Shown: piece by piece, positions 20,943 through 29,764 of the stretch
How the letters are laid out: every line of letters starts with the position of its first letter
Numbering within the stretch: the stretch's first letter is position 1
NCBI GenBank assembly: GCA_021733645.1
Contig: JAHREJ010000011.1
Location: 1-64,000, forward strand
Length of the DNA: 64,000 bases
DNA from: Bacillus subtilis subsp. subtilis
GTDB lineage: Bacteria; Pseudomonadota; Gammaproteobacteria; Xanthomonadales; Xanthomonadaceae
Direction of reading: 5' to 3'
Position numbers and translations under genes: made by a program
Notes under the pieces: model-generated
Seen by the model: the letters and a program-made list of their open reading frames with translations, nothing else
What the model was told of the DNA's origin: nothing
Database searches by the model: none

Positions 20943-21506
20943 ATGAAACGTTCCAGGACCACCGCGCTGCTGCTGATGAGCGCCGCACCGTTGCTGTTCA
21001 CCGCTTGCCAGAAGGACAACGCCGTCCAGGTGCAGGAAGGGTTGTACACCTCGGTGGAGGCCTGTACCGAGGCGACCGGTGACCCTTCCAGCTGCCGCAA
21101 CGCCTTTGCCGAGGCGCAGAAGCAGTCGGCTGACGCGGCCCCCAAGTACGCCTCGCGCGCGGAATGCGAAGCGGAGTACAACGCCGAACAGTGCGTGGAA
21201 CAGAAGACCTCCACCGGCCATTCGTTCGTCGGCCCGATGATGATGGGCTTCTTCATGTCGCAGATGCTCAGCAACCGCGGCGCTGGTCTGGCCCAGGCCC
21301 CGGCGGCAAGCCCGGCTTACCAGGACAAGGCCAAGGGCTGGGCGCGTCCGGCGCCGGGCGGCAGCGGCGGCATGAACACCGCCAGCGGCATCGGCGCGGG
21401 CAAGGCCGGCCTGGCACCGGTCAATGCCACCCCGAACCGTGCCGTCACCGCCAGCCGCGGTGGCTTTGGCAGCACCAGCAGCGGCCGCAGCAGCGTCGGC
21501 GGTTGA
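20943..21506 (+). CDS. ygiB: YgiB-like DUF1190 family lipoprotein
   Basis: A 187-residue exported protein of the DUF1190 (YgiB) family. The N-terminus MKRSRTTALLLMSAAPLLFT ends at Cys22, compatible with a lipoprotein. The conserved core contains TSVEACTEATGDPSSCRNAF and SRAECEAEYNAEQC, then a short membrane-like MMMGFFMSQML and a Gly/Ser-rich low-complexity tail. Function is unknown. The following gene starts three bases after the stop and encodes the YgiC partner, the same pair as in E. coli ygiB-ygiC. The longer upstream frame is antisense to ilvD and was discarded. Confidence 0.88.
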   Translation: MKRSRTTALLLMSAAPLLFTACQKDNAVQVQEGLYTSVEACTEATGDPSSCRNAFAEAQKQSADAAPKYASRAECEAEYNAEQCVEQKTSTGHSFVGPMMMGFFMSQMLSNRGAGLAQAPAASPAYQDKAKGWARPAPGGSGGMNTASGIGAGKAGLAPVNATPNRAVTASRGGFGSTSSGRSSVGG

Positions 21507-21509
21507 TCG

Positions 21510-22688
21510 ATGCAGCGCGTGCGAATTGCCGAGCGCAGCCAATGGCGCGCCCGGGCCGAGGAATCCGGCTTCCGCTTCCACACCATCGACGGCCTGCCGT
21601 ACTGGGATGAAACGGCGTACTACGCCTTCACCCTGCGCCAGATTGAACAGGACATCGAAGACCCCAGCGCCGAGCTGCATGCGATGGCAATGGCGCTGGT
21701 GGACGAGGTGGTGGGCAGCGAACAGTTGATGGACCAGCTGGCGATTCCGCCGGCGTTCCGCGACTGGATCGCCGACAGCTGGCGCCGTGGCGAACCGCAC
21801 CTGTACGGGCGCCTGGATTTCGCCTACGACGGCACCGGCCCGGCCAAGCTCTACGAACTCAATTACGACACGCCCACCTCGCTGTTCGAGGCGTCGTTCT
21901 TCCAGTGGCAATGGCTGGAAGACCAGCGCAACCAGAACCGCCTGCCGCCGCATGCCGATCAGTTCAACGCGATCCATGAAGCGCTGGTCGAGCGCTTTGC
22001 GCAGCTGTCGGCCCAGTTGCCGCCGCCGTTGTATTTCAGCGCGGTGGGCAGTTCGGAGGAGGACCAGGGCACGGTGGCCTACCTGCGCGACTGCGCGGCC
22101 CAGGCCGGGCTGCGCGGTGAGGCGATCGCCATCGAAGACATCGGGTTGTCCGAAGATGGTCGTTTCACCGCGATGGACGACACGGTGATCGGCAGCCTGT
22201 TCAAGCTGTACCCGCTGGAAGACCTGATGACCGAATCGTTCGGCCAGGCCCTGCCGGGTTCGGGCGTGCAGTTGCTGGAACCGGCCTGGAAGGCGATTCT
22301 GAGCAACAAGGGCGTGCTGCCGTTGTTGTGGCAGCGCCACCGGGGGCATCCCAACCTGTTGGCAGCCGAGTTCGACGATGGCAGCGCGTTGCCGCGTGGC
22401 TGGGTGCGCAAGCCGCTGTTCTCGCGCGAAGGCGCCAACGTGGCCATGCACCTGGCCGATGGCAGCTGGCAGGAAAGCGAAGGCCCCTACACCGGCCCGG
22501 CGATCCGCCAGGCCGCGCACCCGCTGACCGGCTTCGACGGCGGTTATCCGCTGGTGGGCAGCTGGGTGGTCGGCGATCAGGCCTGCGGCCTGGGCATCCG
22601 CGAAGACAACAGCCGCATCACCCGCGACAGCGCGCGTTTCGTGCCGCACGCGATCATCGACGAAGCACCGACCCGCATCTACGTCTGA
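21510..22688 (+). CDS. ygiC: YgiC-like glutathionylspermidine synthase-family ATP-grasp protein
   Basis: A 392-residue ATP-grasp enzyme of the glutathionylspermidine synthase preATP-grasp family. Landmarks are YGRLDFAYDG, KLYELNYDTPTSLFEASFFQW, FKLYPLEDLM, LEPAWKAILSNKGVLPLLW and WVRKPLFSREGANV near the ATP site. YgiC of E. coli resembles the synthetase half of bifunctional Gsp enzymes but has not been shown to make glutathionylspermidine, so a peptide-ligase activity of unknown substrate is the safe call. It is translationally coupled to ygiB. A strong hairpin follows directly. Confidence 0.9.
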   Translation: MQRVRIAERSQWRARAEESGFRFHTIDGLPYWDETAYYAFTLRQIEQDIEDPSAELHAMAMALVDEVVGSEQLMDQLAIPPAFRDWIADSWRRGEPHLYGRLDFAYDGTGPAKLYELNYDTPTSLFEASFFQWQWLEDQRNQNRLPPHADQFNAIHEALVERFAQLSAQLPPPLYFSAVGSSEEDQGTVAYLRDCAAQAGLRGEAIAIEDIGLSEDGRFTAMDDTVIGSLFKLYPLEDLMTESFGQALPGSGVQLLEPAWKAILSNKGVLPLLWQRHRGHPNLLAAEFDDGSALPRGWVRKPLFSREGANVAMHLADGSWQESEGPYTGPAIRQAAHPLTGFDGGYPLVGSWVVGDQACGLGIREDNSRITRDSARFVPHAIIDEAPTRIYV

Positions 22689-22693
22689 CAGAC

Positions 22694-22730
22694 ACCGGCG
22701 CGTACCGACCGGTGCTCGGTACGCGCCGGT
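22694..22730. terminator. strong bidirectional hairpin terminator
   Basis: A perfect 15-bp stem (ACCGGCGCGTACCGA/TCGGTACGCGCCGGT) with a 7-base loop fills the 41-bp gap between the convergent ygiC and DUF58 genes. It reaches the first base of the DUF58 stop codon. No T-run is present; it may be a REP-derived mRNA-end structure. Confidence 0.6.
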
Positions 22731-24028
22731 TACAGCAGTCCGTCGCGCTTGACGGCCAGGTAGCGTTCCACCAGCGCGCCCGGCAACGCATCGGCGGTGA
22801 CATCCAGCACCATCACCCGATGGCTGCGCAGTGCTTCATGCGCATCGCTGCGCTGCTGCAGGTATCGCGCGATGGCGCCGGCGTGGGTGGCGTCCTGCAA
22901 GGTGTCCACCGGTCGGGCCAGCGCGTCATCCAGCTCGCGTTCGCGCAGGCTGGCCACGCACACCAGGTGCTGGCGTTGCAGCAGCCGGACGGCGGCGAGC
23001 AGGTCTTCGATATCTTCATCGCGCACGTTGGTGACCAGCATCACCAGCGAACGCCGCCGCTGGCGCAGGCTCAGTTCGGTGGCGGCAGCCAGGTAGTCGG
23101 TGGCCACCGGCCGGGCCTGCAGGTCGTAGCTGGCGCGCAGCAGGGCATCAATGGCGCCCATGCCGCGCTGTGGCGCCACCCAGCGGCTGTCGCCGCCGCT
23201 GGCGAACAGGCCTACCCCGTCACCCTGGCGCAGCGCCAGGTAGGACACCACCAGTGATGCGTTGAGCACGTGGTCGAAATGCGACAGCCCGCCTTCGCTG
23301 GCCATCATGCGCCGGCCGGTGTCGATCATCAGCATCAGCTGCTGGTTCTTCTCGTCCTGGTACTCGCGCGAGATCAGCTTGCGCGCGCGCGAGGTCGCCT
23401 TCCAGTCGATCTGGCGCAGGCTGTCCCCGATGCGGTATTCGCGCATCTGGTGGAAGTCGGTGCCTTCGCCACGGCGACGCTTGAGATGCGCGCCGACCAG
23501 CCGCGAGGCCTGTTCGGCACTGAACAACGCAAAGCGGGTCAGTGGCGCGAAGTTGGGGTAGACCCGCACGGCCAGCGCGGGCGGCAGCATGCGGCGCTGC
23601 CGCCACAACCGCCACGGGGCATGCACGCGCAGGTGCACGCCCTCGAACATGAAGCGGCCACGTGCGGTGGGGGTCAGCGTGTATTGGAAACTGCTGGCCA
23701 CCAGCGGCTTCAGCGTGAGCTGGCGCGGCAAGCCCTGCAGCGTCCATTCGCCCGGCACCAGGTCCATGACCTCCACGCGCTGGTGCAGGCTGGATTCCAG
23801 CCGCAGCGTGACTGGCCGCTCCACATTCAGTGCCAGCGCTTCGGACACTTCGCGCTGGATGCTGGGTGAGGGTTGTCGCCACAGCCGCACCAGGTCCACC
23901 AGGGCCAGCACGCCCATCACTGCGCCGCCGGCCGCCCAGGTCCAGCGCGGCCACAGCCCGAAGGCCACCGGCACGCCCAGCAGGCTCCAGGCCAACAGCA
24001 GGGCCAGCAGCAGCGGGGCCGGCCTCAT
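22730..24028 (-). CDS. DUF58 domain-containing membrane protein of a MoxR operon
   Basis: A 432-residue protein with two N-terminal transmembrane helices (LLLALLLAWSLLGVPVAF and WAAGGAVMGVLALVDLV) and a large DUF58 domain. The signature RRGEGTDFHQMREYRIGDSL, then RQIDWKATSRARKLISREY, is intact, followed by a VWA-like part (LMLMIDTGRRMMA). It is the last gene of the operon RDD-SpoIIM-DUF4129-DUF4350-MoxR-DUF58. In this conserved cluster the MoxR ATPase is thought to act as a chaperone together with VWA-like partners such as DUF58. The gap to moxR is 37 bases. Confidence 0.9.
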   Translation of the reverse strand: MRPAPLLLALLLAWSLLGVPVAFGLWPRWTWAAGGAVMGVLALVDLVRLWRQPSPSIQREVSEALALNVERPVTLRLESSLHQRVEVMDLVPGEWTLQGLPRQLTLKPLVASSFQYTLTPTARGRFMFEGVHLRVHAPWRLWRQRRMLPPALAVRVYPNFAPLTRFALFSAEQASRLVGAHLKRRRGEGTDFHQMREYRIGDSLRQIDWKATSRARKLISREYQDEKNQQLMLMIDTGRRMMASEGGLSHFDHVLNASLVVSYLALRQGDGVGLFASGGDSRWVAPQRGMGAIDALLRASYDLQARPVATDYLAAATELSLRQRRRSLVMLVTNVRDEDIEDLLAAVRLLQRQHLVCVASLRERELDDALARPVDTLQDATHAGAIARYLQQRSDAHEALRSHRVMVLDVTADALPGALVERYLAVKRDGLL

Positions 24029-24065
24029 CGGCGCGACCGGCAGGCGTCAACGGCGCGGCGATGTC

Positions 24066-25094
24066 TCATTTGCGCGGCGCTTCCACCTTGGCCAGCAACG
24101 CATCCAGGGCGTCGTCGGCGCTTTGCCCTTCGATCTGCAGCTCCGGGGCCAACGCGATGCGGTGGCGCAGGGCCGGCTTGGCAATGTCGCGCACATCATC
24201 GGGGGTGACGAAATCGCGCCCGGCCAGCACCGCCTGCGCGCGTGCCGCGCGGACCAGCGCGATGCTGCCCCGCGGGCCGGCGCCCAGCGCGATGCCCGGC
24301 CACTGGCGGGTGGCAGCGACAATGCGCACCGCGTAGTCGATCACTTCGGGGTCGACCGTGATGGCGGCCGTGGCCTGCTGCAGTGCCACCACCTGCGCGG
24401 CGGTGAGCACGCGCGGCACCTGGGACAGGTCGAAGTCCGACGCGCTGCGGCCGGTGGTGATCGCATCGACCATGCGCTTCTCATCGTCCAGCTGCGGGTA
24501 GTCGATCAGGATCTTGAGCAGGAAACGGTCCAGCTGCGCTTCGGGCAGCGGGTAGGTGCCTTCCTGCTCCACCGGATTCTGCGTGGCCATCGCCAGGAAT
24601 GGCGGGGTCAGCGCGAAGGCCTTGCCTTCGATGGTGACCTGGCCTTCCTGCATCACTTCCAGCAGCGCGGACTGGGTCTTGGCCGGGGCGCGATTGATTT
24701 CATCGGCCAGCAGCAGGTTGGTGAACACCGGACCGCGGCGGATCTTGAAGCTCTCCGATTTCGGGTCGTACACCGCATGCCCGCTGACGTCGCTGGGCAT
24801 CAGGTCGGGGGTGAACTGCACGCGCCCGTAGTCCAGCGCCAGCGCCTGGGCCAGGGCGCGCACCAGCAGGGTCTTGCCCAGCCCGGGCACGCCTTCGATC
24901 AGCACGTGGCCACCGGCCAGCAGCGCGATCAGGATCTGGTCGAGCACGTCGGCCTGGCCGATGAAGGCGCGGCCGACCGCCTCGCGCACGGCATTCACCT
25001 GTTCGGCCACGTGGGCGCCGGACGGGGCGGCCGGCGGCGCGGCCGGGGACGGGTCGGCAGGAGACAGTGGCGGTGGCTGGATGGACTCGGTCAT
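24066..25094 (-). CDS. MoxR-family AAA+ ATPase
   Basis: A 342-residue cytoplasmic AAA+ ATPase. Walker A is GVPGLGKT (68-75), Walker B LLADEINRAP, sensor 1 ATQNPVEQEGTYPLPEAQLD with the arginine finger region after it. A Pro/Ala-rich N-terminal tail of about 25 residues precedes the AAA domain. MoxR proteins are chaperone-like and help mature metal-containing or envelope complexes. The start overlaps the stop of the upstream DUF4350 gene (ATGA), so the two are translationally coupled. The target of this system is not known. Confidence 0.93.
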   Translation of the reverse strand: MTESIQPPPLSPADPSPAAPPAAPSGAHVAEQVNAVREAVGRAFIGQADVLDQILIALLAGGHVLIEGVPGLGKTLLVRALAQALALDYGRVQFTPDLMPSDVSGHAVYDPKSESFKIRRGPVFTNLLLADEINRAPAKTQSALLEVMQEGQVTIEGKAFALTPPFLAMATQNPVEQEGTYPLPEAQLDRFLLKILIDYPQLDDEKRMVDAITTGRSASDFDLSQVPRVLTAAQVVALQQATAAITVDPEVIDYAVRIVAATRQWPGIALGAGPRGSIALVRAARAQAVLAGRDFVTPDDVRDIAKPALRHRIALAPELQIEGQSADDALDALLAKVEAPRK

Positions 25095-26302
25095 AGCAGG
25101 TTTCTCATCTGGATCAGCAGGGCGATGCGTTCGCGCAGGCCGGCCAGGTCGTTGGAGGCCGGTACTTGAAGGGCGATCTGGACGCGGTTGTGCGGCCATT
25201 GCAGCAGGGTGGCGATGGCCTGCACCTGGGCCGGGCCGGTGAGCGCGGCGGCGGTGGGCGCGCGCCGGCGCAGACGGCCGAGGAAGGCGCGCCGCACGGC
25301 GTCGTAGAGCAGGGTGGTTTTGCCATATCGCAGCAGGTGGTCGCCGCTGGCACGCACGTGTTCCAGCAATGAGCGACGCTCGACGGCCGGGGAGGGCAGC
25401 ACGCTGCCCATGCGCTGGGCGCGTTGCCACAGCCAGGCGAGCAGGGCCAGCAGCAGCGGCACCCACACCGGCCAGCCCTGGTAGAAGATCCGGTGCCACA
25501 GCGACGGCGGGCGTGAGCCGTAGACCAGCCACATGCTGCCCTGCCCATAGCGCGGCGCCAGCAGGTAGCGGGTGAGGTCACGGTGCGCCTTGTCATGCAG
25601 GCCGTCGATGTAATCGCCGGGTCTGACGCCGGGGCTGGCATCGACGGCCGGGCGGCCCCGGCCCTTCATGAAGTCCAGGTCGGCCAGCACGTCCACGCTG
25701 CCCTGGCCGTGGCGCAGGCGCGCGAACACCCAGCCGTCGCCCTCGTTGTCTTCGTCGCCCTGGCCCCAGCTGCGCGCCACGCGCATGCCCGCCGGCGGGG
25801 CCACGCTGAAGCGTCGGCCGTTGCAGAACTCCACGTGCTGCGGATCATCGCGCACGTGGAAGGGTTGGCAGCCGCTGCCGTGGTCGACGCTGTCCACGCC
25901 CAGTGCATCCAGCAGTGGGCCGTTGCCGTCGATGTCGGCCGGCGTCAGCGGTGGCGTGCGCACGATCAGGTGCCCACCGCGTGCAACCCAGTCCAGCAGC
26001 GCCTGGGCCGTGGGTGGGGGCACGCTGGCGCTGTCCTGGAGCAGCACCAGGGTGTCGTGCGGCTGCAGCGCCATCGTGGTCAGGTCCACGCGCGGTTGGG
26101 CGTGGACGGTGATGCCATCGGCGCGCAACGCCTGGCCCAGCACGTACAGCGGGTTGTAGCTGGCCTCGCCCTGCGGGGGCAGGTGTTGGGTTTCGGTCAC
26201 CCGTTCGTGCGAGCGCAGGAACACGATCGCCAGCGGCACGCCGAGCACCAGCACGCCCAGCATCACCAGCAGCCAGCGCAGGCGCACGCTCATGCGCGCC
26301 AC
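25091..26302 (-). CDS. DUF4350 domain-containing membrane protein
   Basis: A 403-residue protein with an N-terminal transmembrane helix (LLVMLGVLVLGVPLAIVFL), a DUF4350 domain that resembles a glutamine-amidotransferase-like fold (YNPLYVLGQALRADGI, then DTLVLLQDS and LLDWVARGGHLIVR), and a second helix around WVPLLLALLAWLWQ, followed by a cytoplasmic tail (RRSLLEHVRASGDHLLRYGK). It overlaps the DUF4129 stop at its start and moxR at its end, so it belongs inside the operon. ATG codons at 26302 and 26293 are both possible starts. Function unknown. Confidence 0.85.
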   Translation of the reverse strand: MARMSVRLRWLLVMLGVLVLGVPLAIVFLRSHERVTETQHLPPQGEASYNPLYVLGQALRADGITVHAQPRVDLTTMALQPHDTLVLLQDSASVPPPTAQALLDWVARGGHLIVRTPPLTPADIDGNGPLLDALGVDSVDHGSGCQPFHVRDDPQHVEFCNGRRFSVAPPAGMRVARSWGQGDEDNEGDGWVFARLRHGQGSVDVLADLDFMKGRGRPAVDASPGVRPGDYIDGLHDKAHRDLTRYLLAPRYGQGSMWLVYGSRPPSLWHRIFYQGWPVWVPLLLALLAWLWQRAQRMGSVLPSPAVERRSLLEHVRASGDHLLRYGKTTLLYDAVRRAFLGRLRRRAPTAAALTGPAQVQAIATLLQWPHNRVQIALQVPASNDLAGLRERIALLIQMRNLL

Positions 26303-27927
26303 CGGAACTGCTGCTGCAGGGTGCTGGCCAGCGCATCGAATTCGTCATCGGTAGGCAGCCGCCCGGCATAGGCGGCGTACTGCCAGATCCGCACGATGCG
26401 TGCGAACAGGCTGCGATCGTCCGGGTCGGGCATGCGTCGCGACACGCGCAGGCATTGTGCCTCGGTGGCGCCGGGCGGCAGCGTCATCTGCGCCCGTTCG
26501 CTCATTGATTCCACGCTGGCCCGGTACAGCAATGCCAGCGCCTGGCGCGGGCGTCCCTGCTGCCACAACGTGCGGGCGCGTGCGGCGGCATCGGGGGGGA
26601 CGTCTTCCGGCACGCGGATGTCATCTTCCACCACCACAGACACCGTCTCGCGGCGGCGTGCGCCATCGCCACGCAACCAGCGCAGCCAGCGCGGCGCGGT
26701 GGCCGCCAGGACCACCAGCAGCACGCCCACCAGGCCCCACAGCAACCATTCGGCGATCTGGGCGGGCAGCAGCGGGCCTTTGCGCTTGCGCGTGGGATCG
26801 GTGCTGGCCGGGTCCGGCTTCTTTTTCCTGGCGGCCGCATCCTGCGTGGTGCGCTCCCAGCGGCTCACCTCACGGGTGGGACTCTGCAGCGGGTCTTCAT
26901 AGGCGCGCTGCACGGCCTGGCGGAAGCCTGCGGTGTCCACCGGGTCCGTACCGAAGATTGCCGCGGCGGTGTTGTCCGGATCGTTGTCATAGGTCCGCGC
27001 CCGCTTGTTGTGGGTGCCGTCCTCGTCAGCATCGGCATCGGCATCGGCATCGGCATCCGCATCCGCATCCGCCTGCATCGCAGGTGCGGGTGCAGACCCG
27101 GCTTCCTGTGCCTGCAGTGCACCGCCGGGCCAGCCCAGTACCAGGGCAAGCACCAGCAGTGGTGCCGCCTGCTGCAGGCGGTCGCGCAGGCGCCGGAAGG
27201 CAATTTCCACGTCCCAGGCTTCCATCTCGGTGCGCCGGTTCAGGTACAACCCGAACCCGGCACCGGTGTAGAACGGCCCGATCAGCGTGGCCGCCAGCCA
27301 GAACACCAGGTTGAGCCCGAGCATCGCCCAGGCCGGGGTGTCCTGGCGCACCATCGCCCAGGCCGCGCGCCATGAATCGGACAGCAGGTCCAACGGCACG
27401 AACAGGAAGACCGCCGCGATGGCGCCAGCCACCAGCACCAGTTCGAATGCCATGCAGGTAAAGGTGAGCAGCACCCCATGCCCGAATGCGCCGCCTACGA
27501 TCGCGCGGCGGCGCGCACCGCGATGTTCGGGCAGGTTGCCTTCCAGCAGGTTGACCGGCATCAGCAGCGCGCGCAGGGGACTGAACCGGCGCCAGCCCAG
27601 GTAGCCCCAGAAACCGGTTCCGCCCCAGTGGCGCTGCGCACGCAGGGTCTGCAGCGCGCTGGGTTCATCGCCAAAGATGCTGCGCGACATCACATACAGC
27701 GCCAACCGGTCGAACACCGGTTTGAGCCACCACATCAGCAGCCACGCCCAGCCGAACGCATCGGCCCACCACGCCAGTGCATTGACCAGCGCGAACAAGG
27801 GCAGCCCCAGCAGCAGGATTGGTGCCCAGATCGCACGCGCATGGCGGCGGACCAGTGCAGTGCCCAGTTCCACCGCTTCCCAGCCGGTGCGCGCGCGCAG
27901 CACCACGTCCAGCTGGTCAATGCGCAT
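26290..27927 (-). CDS. DUF4129 domain-containing multi-pass membrane protein
   Basis: A 545-residue protein. The N-terminal half has several hydrophobic helices (IWAPILLLGLPLFALVNALA, VLLTFTCMAFELVLVAGAIA, AWAMLGLNLVFWLAATLIG, APLLVLALVLGWPG). An Asp-Ala repeat linker follows, then one more membrane helix (LLWGLVGVLLVVLAAT). The C-terminal cytoplasmic DUF4129 domain includes ALALLYRASVESM, GATEAQCLRVSRRM and FARIVRIWQYAAYAG. The domain order is usual for the MoxR-associated DUF4129 protein. The ATG at 27927 lies inside the end of the SpoIIM gene (11-base overlap), supporting tight coupling. Confidence 0.88.
   Translation of the reverse strand: MRIDQLDVVLRARTGWEAVELGTALVRRHARAIWAPILLLGLPLFALVNALAWWADAFGWAWLLMWWLKPVFDRLALYVMSRSIFGDEPSALQTLRAQRHWGGTGFWGYLGWRRFSPLRALLMPVNLLEGNLPEHRGARRRAIVGGAFGHGVLLTFTCMAFELVLVAGAIAAVFLFVPLDLLSDSWRAAWAMVRQDTPAWAMLGLNLVFWLAATLIGPFYTGAGFGLYLNRRTEMEAWDVEIAFRRLRDRLQQAAPLLVLALVLGWPGGALQAQEAGSAPAPAMQADADADADADADADADEDGTHNKRARTYDNDPDNTAAAIFGTDPVDTAGFRQAVQRAYEDPLQSPTREVSRWERTTQDAAARKKKPDPASTDPTRKRKGPLLPAQIAEWLLWGLVGVLLVVLAATAPRWLRWLRGDGARRRETVSVVVEDDIRVPEDVPPDAAARARTLWQQGRPRQALALLYRASVESMSERAQMTLPPGATEAQCLRVSRRMPDPDDRSLFARIVRIWQYAAYAGRLPTDDEFDALASTLQQQFRWRA
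27029..27070. repeat. 7-copy hexanucleotide repeat inside the DUF4129 gene
   Basis: Seven consecutive units of GCATCG or GCATCC (plus-strand reading) encode an alternating Asp-Ala tract on the minus strand, in the linker between the membrane and DUF4129 parts. As the unit is six bases, slippage would change linker length without shifting frame. Confidence 0.9.
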
Positions 27928-28909
27928 GTCCGCTCCCGCGCCCGCCGCGCCACAGCCAGGCAAACACCGTGCTCCACAGCACTGCGGCGACGGCGAACTT
28001 GCCCCATGCCGGGATCTCGGCGATGGAAGACCAGAACGCCTCGATGAAGGCGGCCACCAGCAGCATTGCCGCCACGCCCAGGCACAGACGCGCGCCGATC
28101 ACGCCGCCTTCGATCAAGGCATCCACCCGCCGACGGCGCCCGGGTGCCAACAGTTTCATGCCCAGCTGCAGGCCGGCCCCGCCGGCGATCACGATGCCGG
28201 TCAGCTCGAATGCACCATGCCCCACCACGAAACGCCAGAACGGATCGCCGTGGCCGATATGCTGCAGGTGGCCGGCCACTGCACCGATGGTGAGCCCGTT
28301 CACCAGCAGGATCAGCACCGTGCCCACGCCGGCCAGCAGGCCACTGGCGAAAGTGCGCAGGCCAATGCTGATGTTGTTCATGATGTAGTAGCCGAACATC
28401 ATCCAGTCGGTGCCGCTGTCGCGGCCCAGGTGCGGCGCCGCCGGATCGTACATGCGCTCCATCGCGGCGATCTGGGTGTTGTCCATCAGCAGGTGGATGA
28501 ACTGCGGGTACCACTGCACCAGCGCGAAGGTCCCCACCAACGGCACCACGAACAACGCGGTGGCCACCCACATGCTGCGGGCCTGGCTGCGCACCAGCTG
28601 CGGGAAATCGGCGAACAGGAACTCCAGCACCCGCCGCCAGCGCGCCGGCGGGGTGCGATAGAGCAGGCTGTGGCCCTGCTGCATCAACCGCTGCAGGCGC
28701 GCTACCAGCTGCGGGCTGTAGCCGCGCCGGCGCGCCAGCGCAAGCTGCTGGCACAGGCGCCGGTAGCGCTGCGGAATGTCTTCATCGTTGAGCAGATCGA
28801 CCAACTCCGGGTTGCGCACGCCCCGTGGGTTGTCGCCGCGCACGGCCAACCAGCGCTCCAGTGCCTGCCATTCGTCCTGGTAGCGGGCAACGAACTGTTC
28901 CTGCCTCAT
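27917..28909 (-). CDS. SpoIIM-family (stage II sporulation M-like) membrane protein
   Basis: A 330-residue membrane protein of the DUF95/SpoIIM family. An N-terminal cytoplasmic helical region (ARYQDEWQALERWLAVRG, LCQQLALARRRGYSP) is followed by five or six membrane segments, among them MWVATALFVVPLVGTFALV, MNNISIGLRTFASGLLAG, FVVGHGAFELTGIVIAGGAG and GARLCLGVAAMLLVAAFIEA. The HGAFELTGIVIAGGAG motif is diagnostic. It has nothing to do with sporulation here; it belongs to the MoxR operon. It overlaps the RDD gene by four bases and the DUF4129 gene by eleven. Confidence 0.9.
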   Translation of the reverse strand: MRQEQFVARYQDEWQALERWLAVRGDNPRGVRNPELVDLLNDEDIPQRYRRLCQQLALARRRGYSPQLVARLQRLMQQGHSLLYRTPPARWRRVLEFLFADFPQLVRSQARSMWVATALFVVPLVGTFALVQWYPQFIHLLMDNTQIAAMERMYDPAAPHLGRDSGTDWMMFGYYIMNNISIGLRTFASGLLAGVGTVLILLVNGLTIGAVAGHLQHIGHGDPFWRFVVGHGAFELTGIVIAGGAGLQLGMKLLAPGRRRRVDALIEGGVIGARLCLGVAAMLLVAAFIEAFWSSIAEIPAWGKFAVAAVLWSTVFAWLWRGGRGSGHAH

Positions 28910-29595
28910 CGCCGCCCCAGCAGCCAGTTGGCCATCGCATACAGGCGCAGCACGCCCACCTGGCCACCGCCGCCACTGAGCGGTGCCACGATGGCCGCCA
29001 GTTCCTGCTGGCGCGGGGCGGACAGGCGCGCGGCACGCTCGGCGAAGGCCACCACGGCGGCCTGCTCGGCCGGCTGCAGCGGTTGCGGTGGGGCCAGTAC
29101 GGTGTCGATGGCCACGCTGCCCTGCACCGGCGGTGCGCTGTCATGGATGACCACCGTACCGGCGACCAGGTCGCCGAGGCGGCGCCCGTGGGTGTCGAAC
29201 AGGCTCGACAACAGGCCCACCGCATAGGCGAAGGGCAGCATGTCCACGGTGCGCAGGAGGTTGCGGGTGATGGCGGCCATCCAGCCGATCGGCGCGCCAT
29301 CGCGTGCCACCACGCGCAGGCCCAGCGCGCGCTTGCCCAGGGTGCGGCCCCACACGGCTTCCTGCACGATGGTGTAGGCCCACATCAGCAGGAACATCGC
29401 CGCCAGGTACAGGCCCTGGCCGAACTCGCCGAGGAAGGCCAGCGGAATGCTCAGCATCGACAGCGAGGCGATACGGATCGCGAAATCGATGGTCCACGCC
29501 AGTGCGCGCGGCACCGGTCCGGCGGCGGGCAGGTGCAGCGGCACGCCTTCGGGCGTGATCACTTCACGGTAGGTGTCCAGCATCGCCGCGCTCAT
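28906..29595 (-). CDS. RDD-family membrane protein, first gene of the MoxR operon
   Basis: A 229-residue membrane protein with an RDD domain (about residues 25-155). The typical Arg (VPRALAWTIDFAIR), Asp (TIDF) and the WGRTLGKRALGLRVV segment are all present, with hydrophobic helices LSMLSIPLAFLGEFG and GLYLAAMFLLMWAYTIV. A soluble C-terminal region ends in YAMANWLLGRR. RDD proteins are proposed transporters or ion-handling proteins. It heads the operon; the 169-bp region upstream, to the gamma-carbonic anhydrase gene, should hold the promoter, but I see no clear consensus. Confidence 0.9.
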   Translation of the reverse strand: MSAAMLDTYREVITPEGVPLHLPAAGPVPRALAWTIDFAIRIASLSMLSIPLAFLGEFGQGLYLAAMFLLMWAYTIVQEAVWGRTLGKRALGLRVVARDGAPIGWMAAITRNLLRTVDMLPFAYAVGLLSSLFDTHGRRLGDLVAGTVVIHDSAPPVQGSVAIDTVLAPPQPLQPAEQAAVVAFAERAARLSAPRQQELAAIVAPLSGGGGQVGVLRLYAMANWLLGRR

Positions 29596-29764
29596 GCGCG
29601 CACGTGGCCGGAAAATAGATGCCGGAATCCTCTCCGGTTTGCTGCCAGCGGGGGCATGCGGGTTCTCGACTGCGTCCTGGTCGGCTGTGGACTTTACCGT
29701 GCGGCCGTGCCGATGCCCAGCACCGGGAGCAGGGCCGTGGCGGATGCGACCGCCGCCACCGCGA

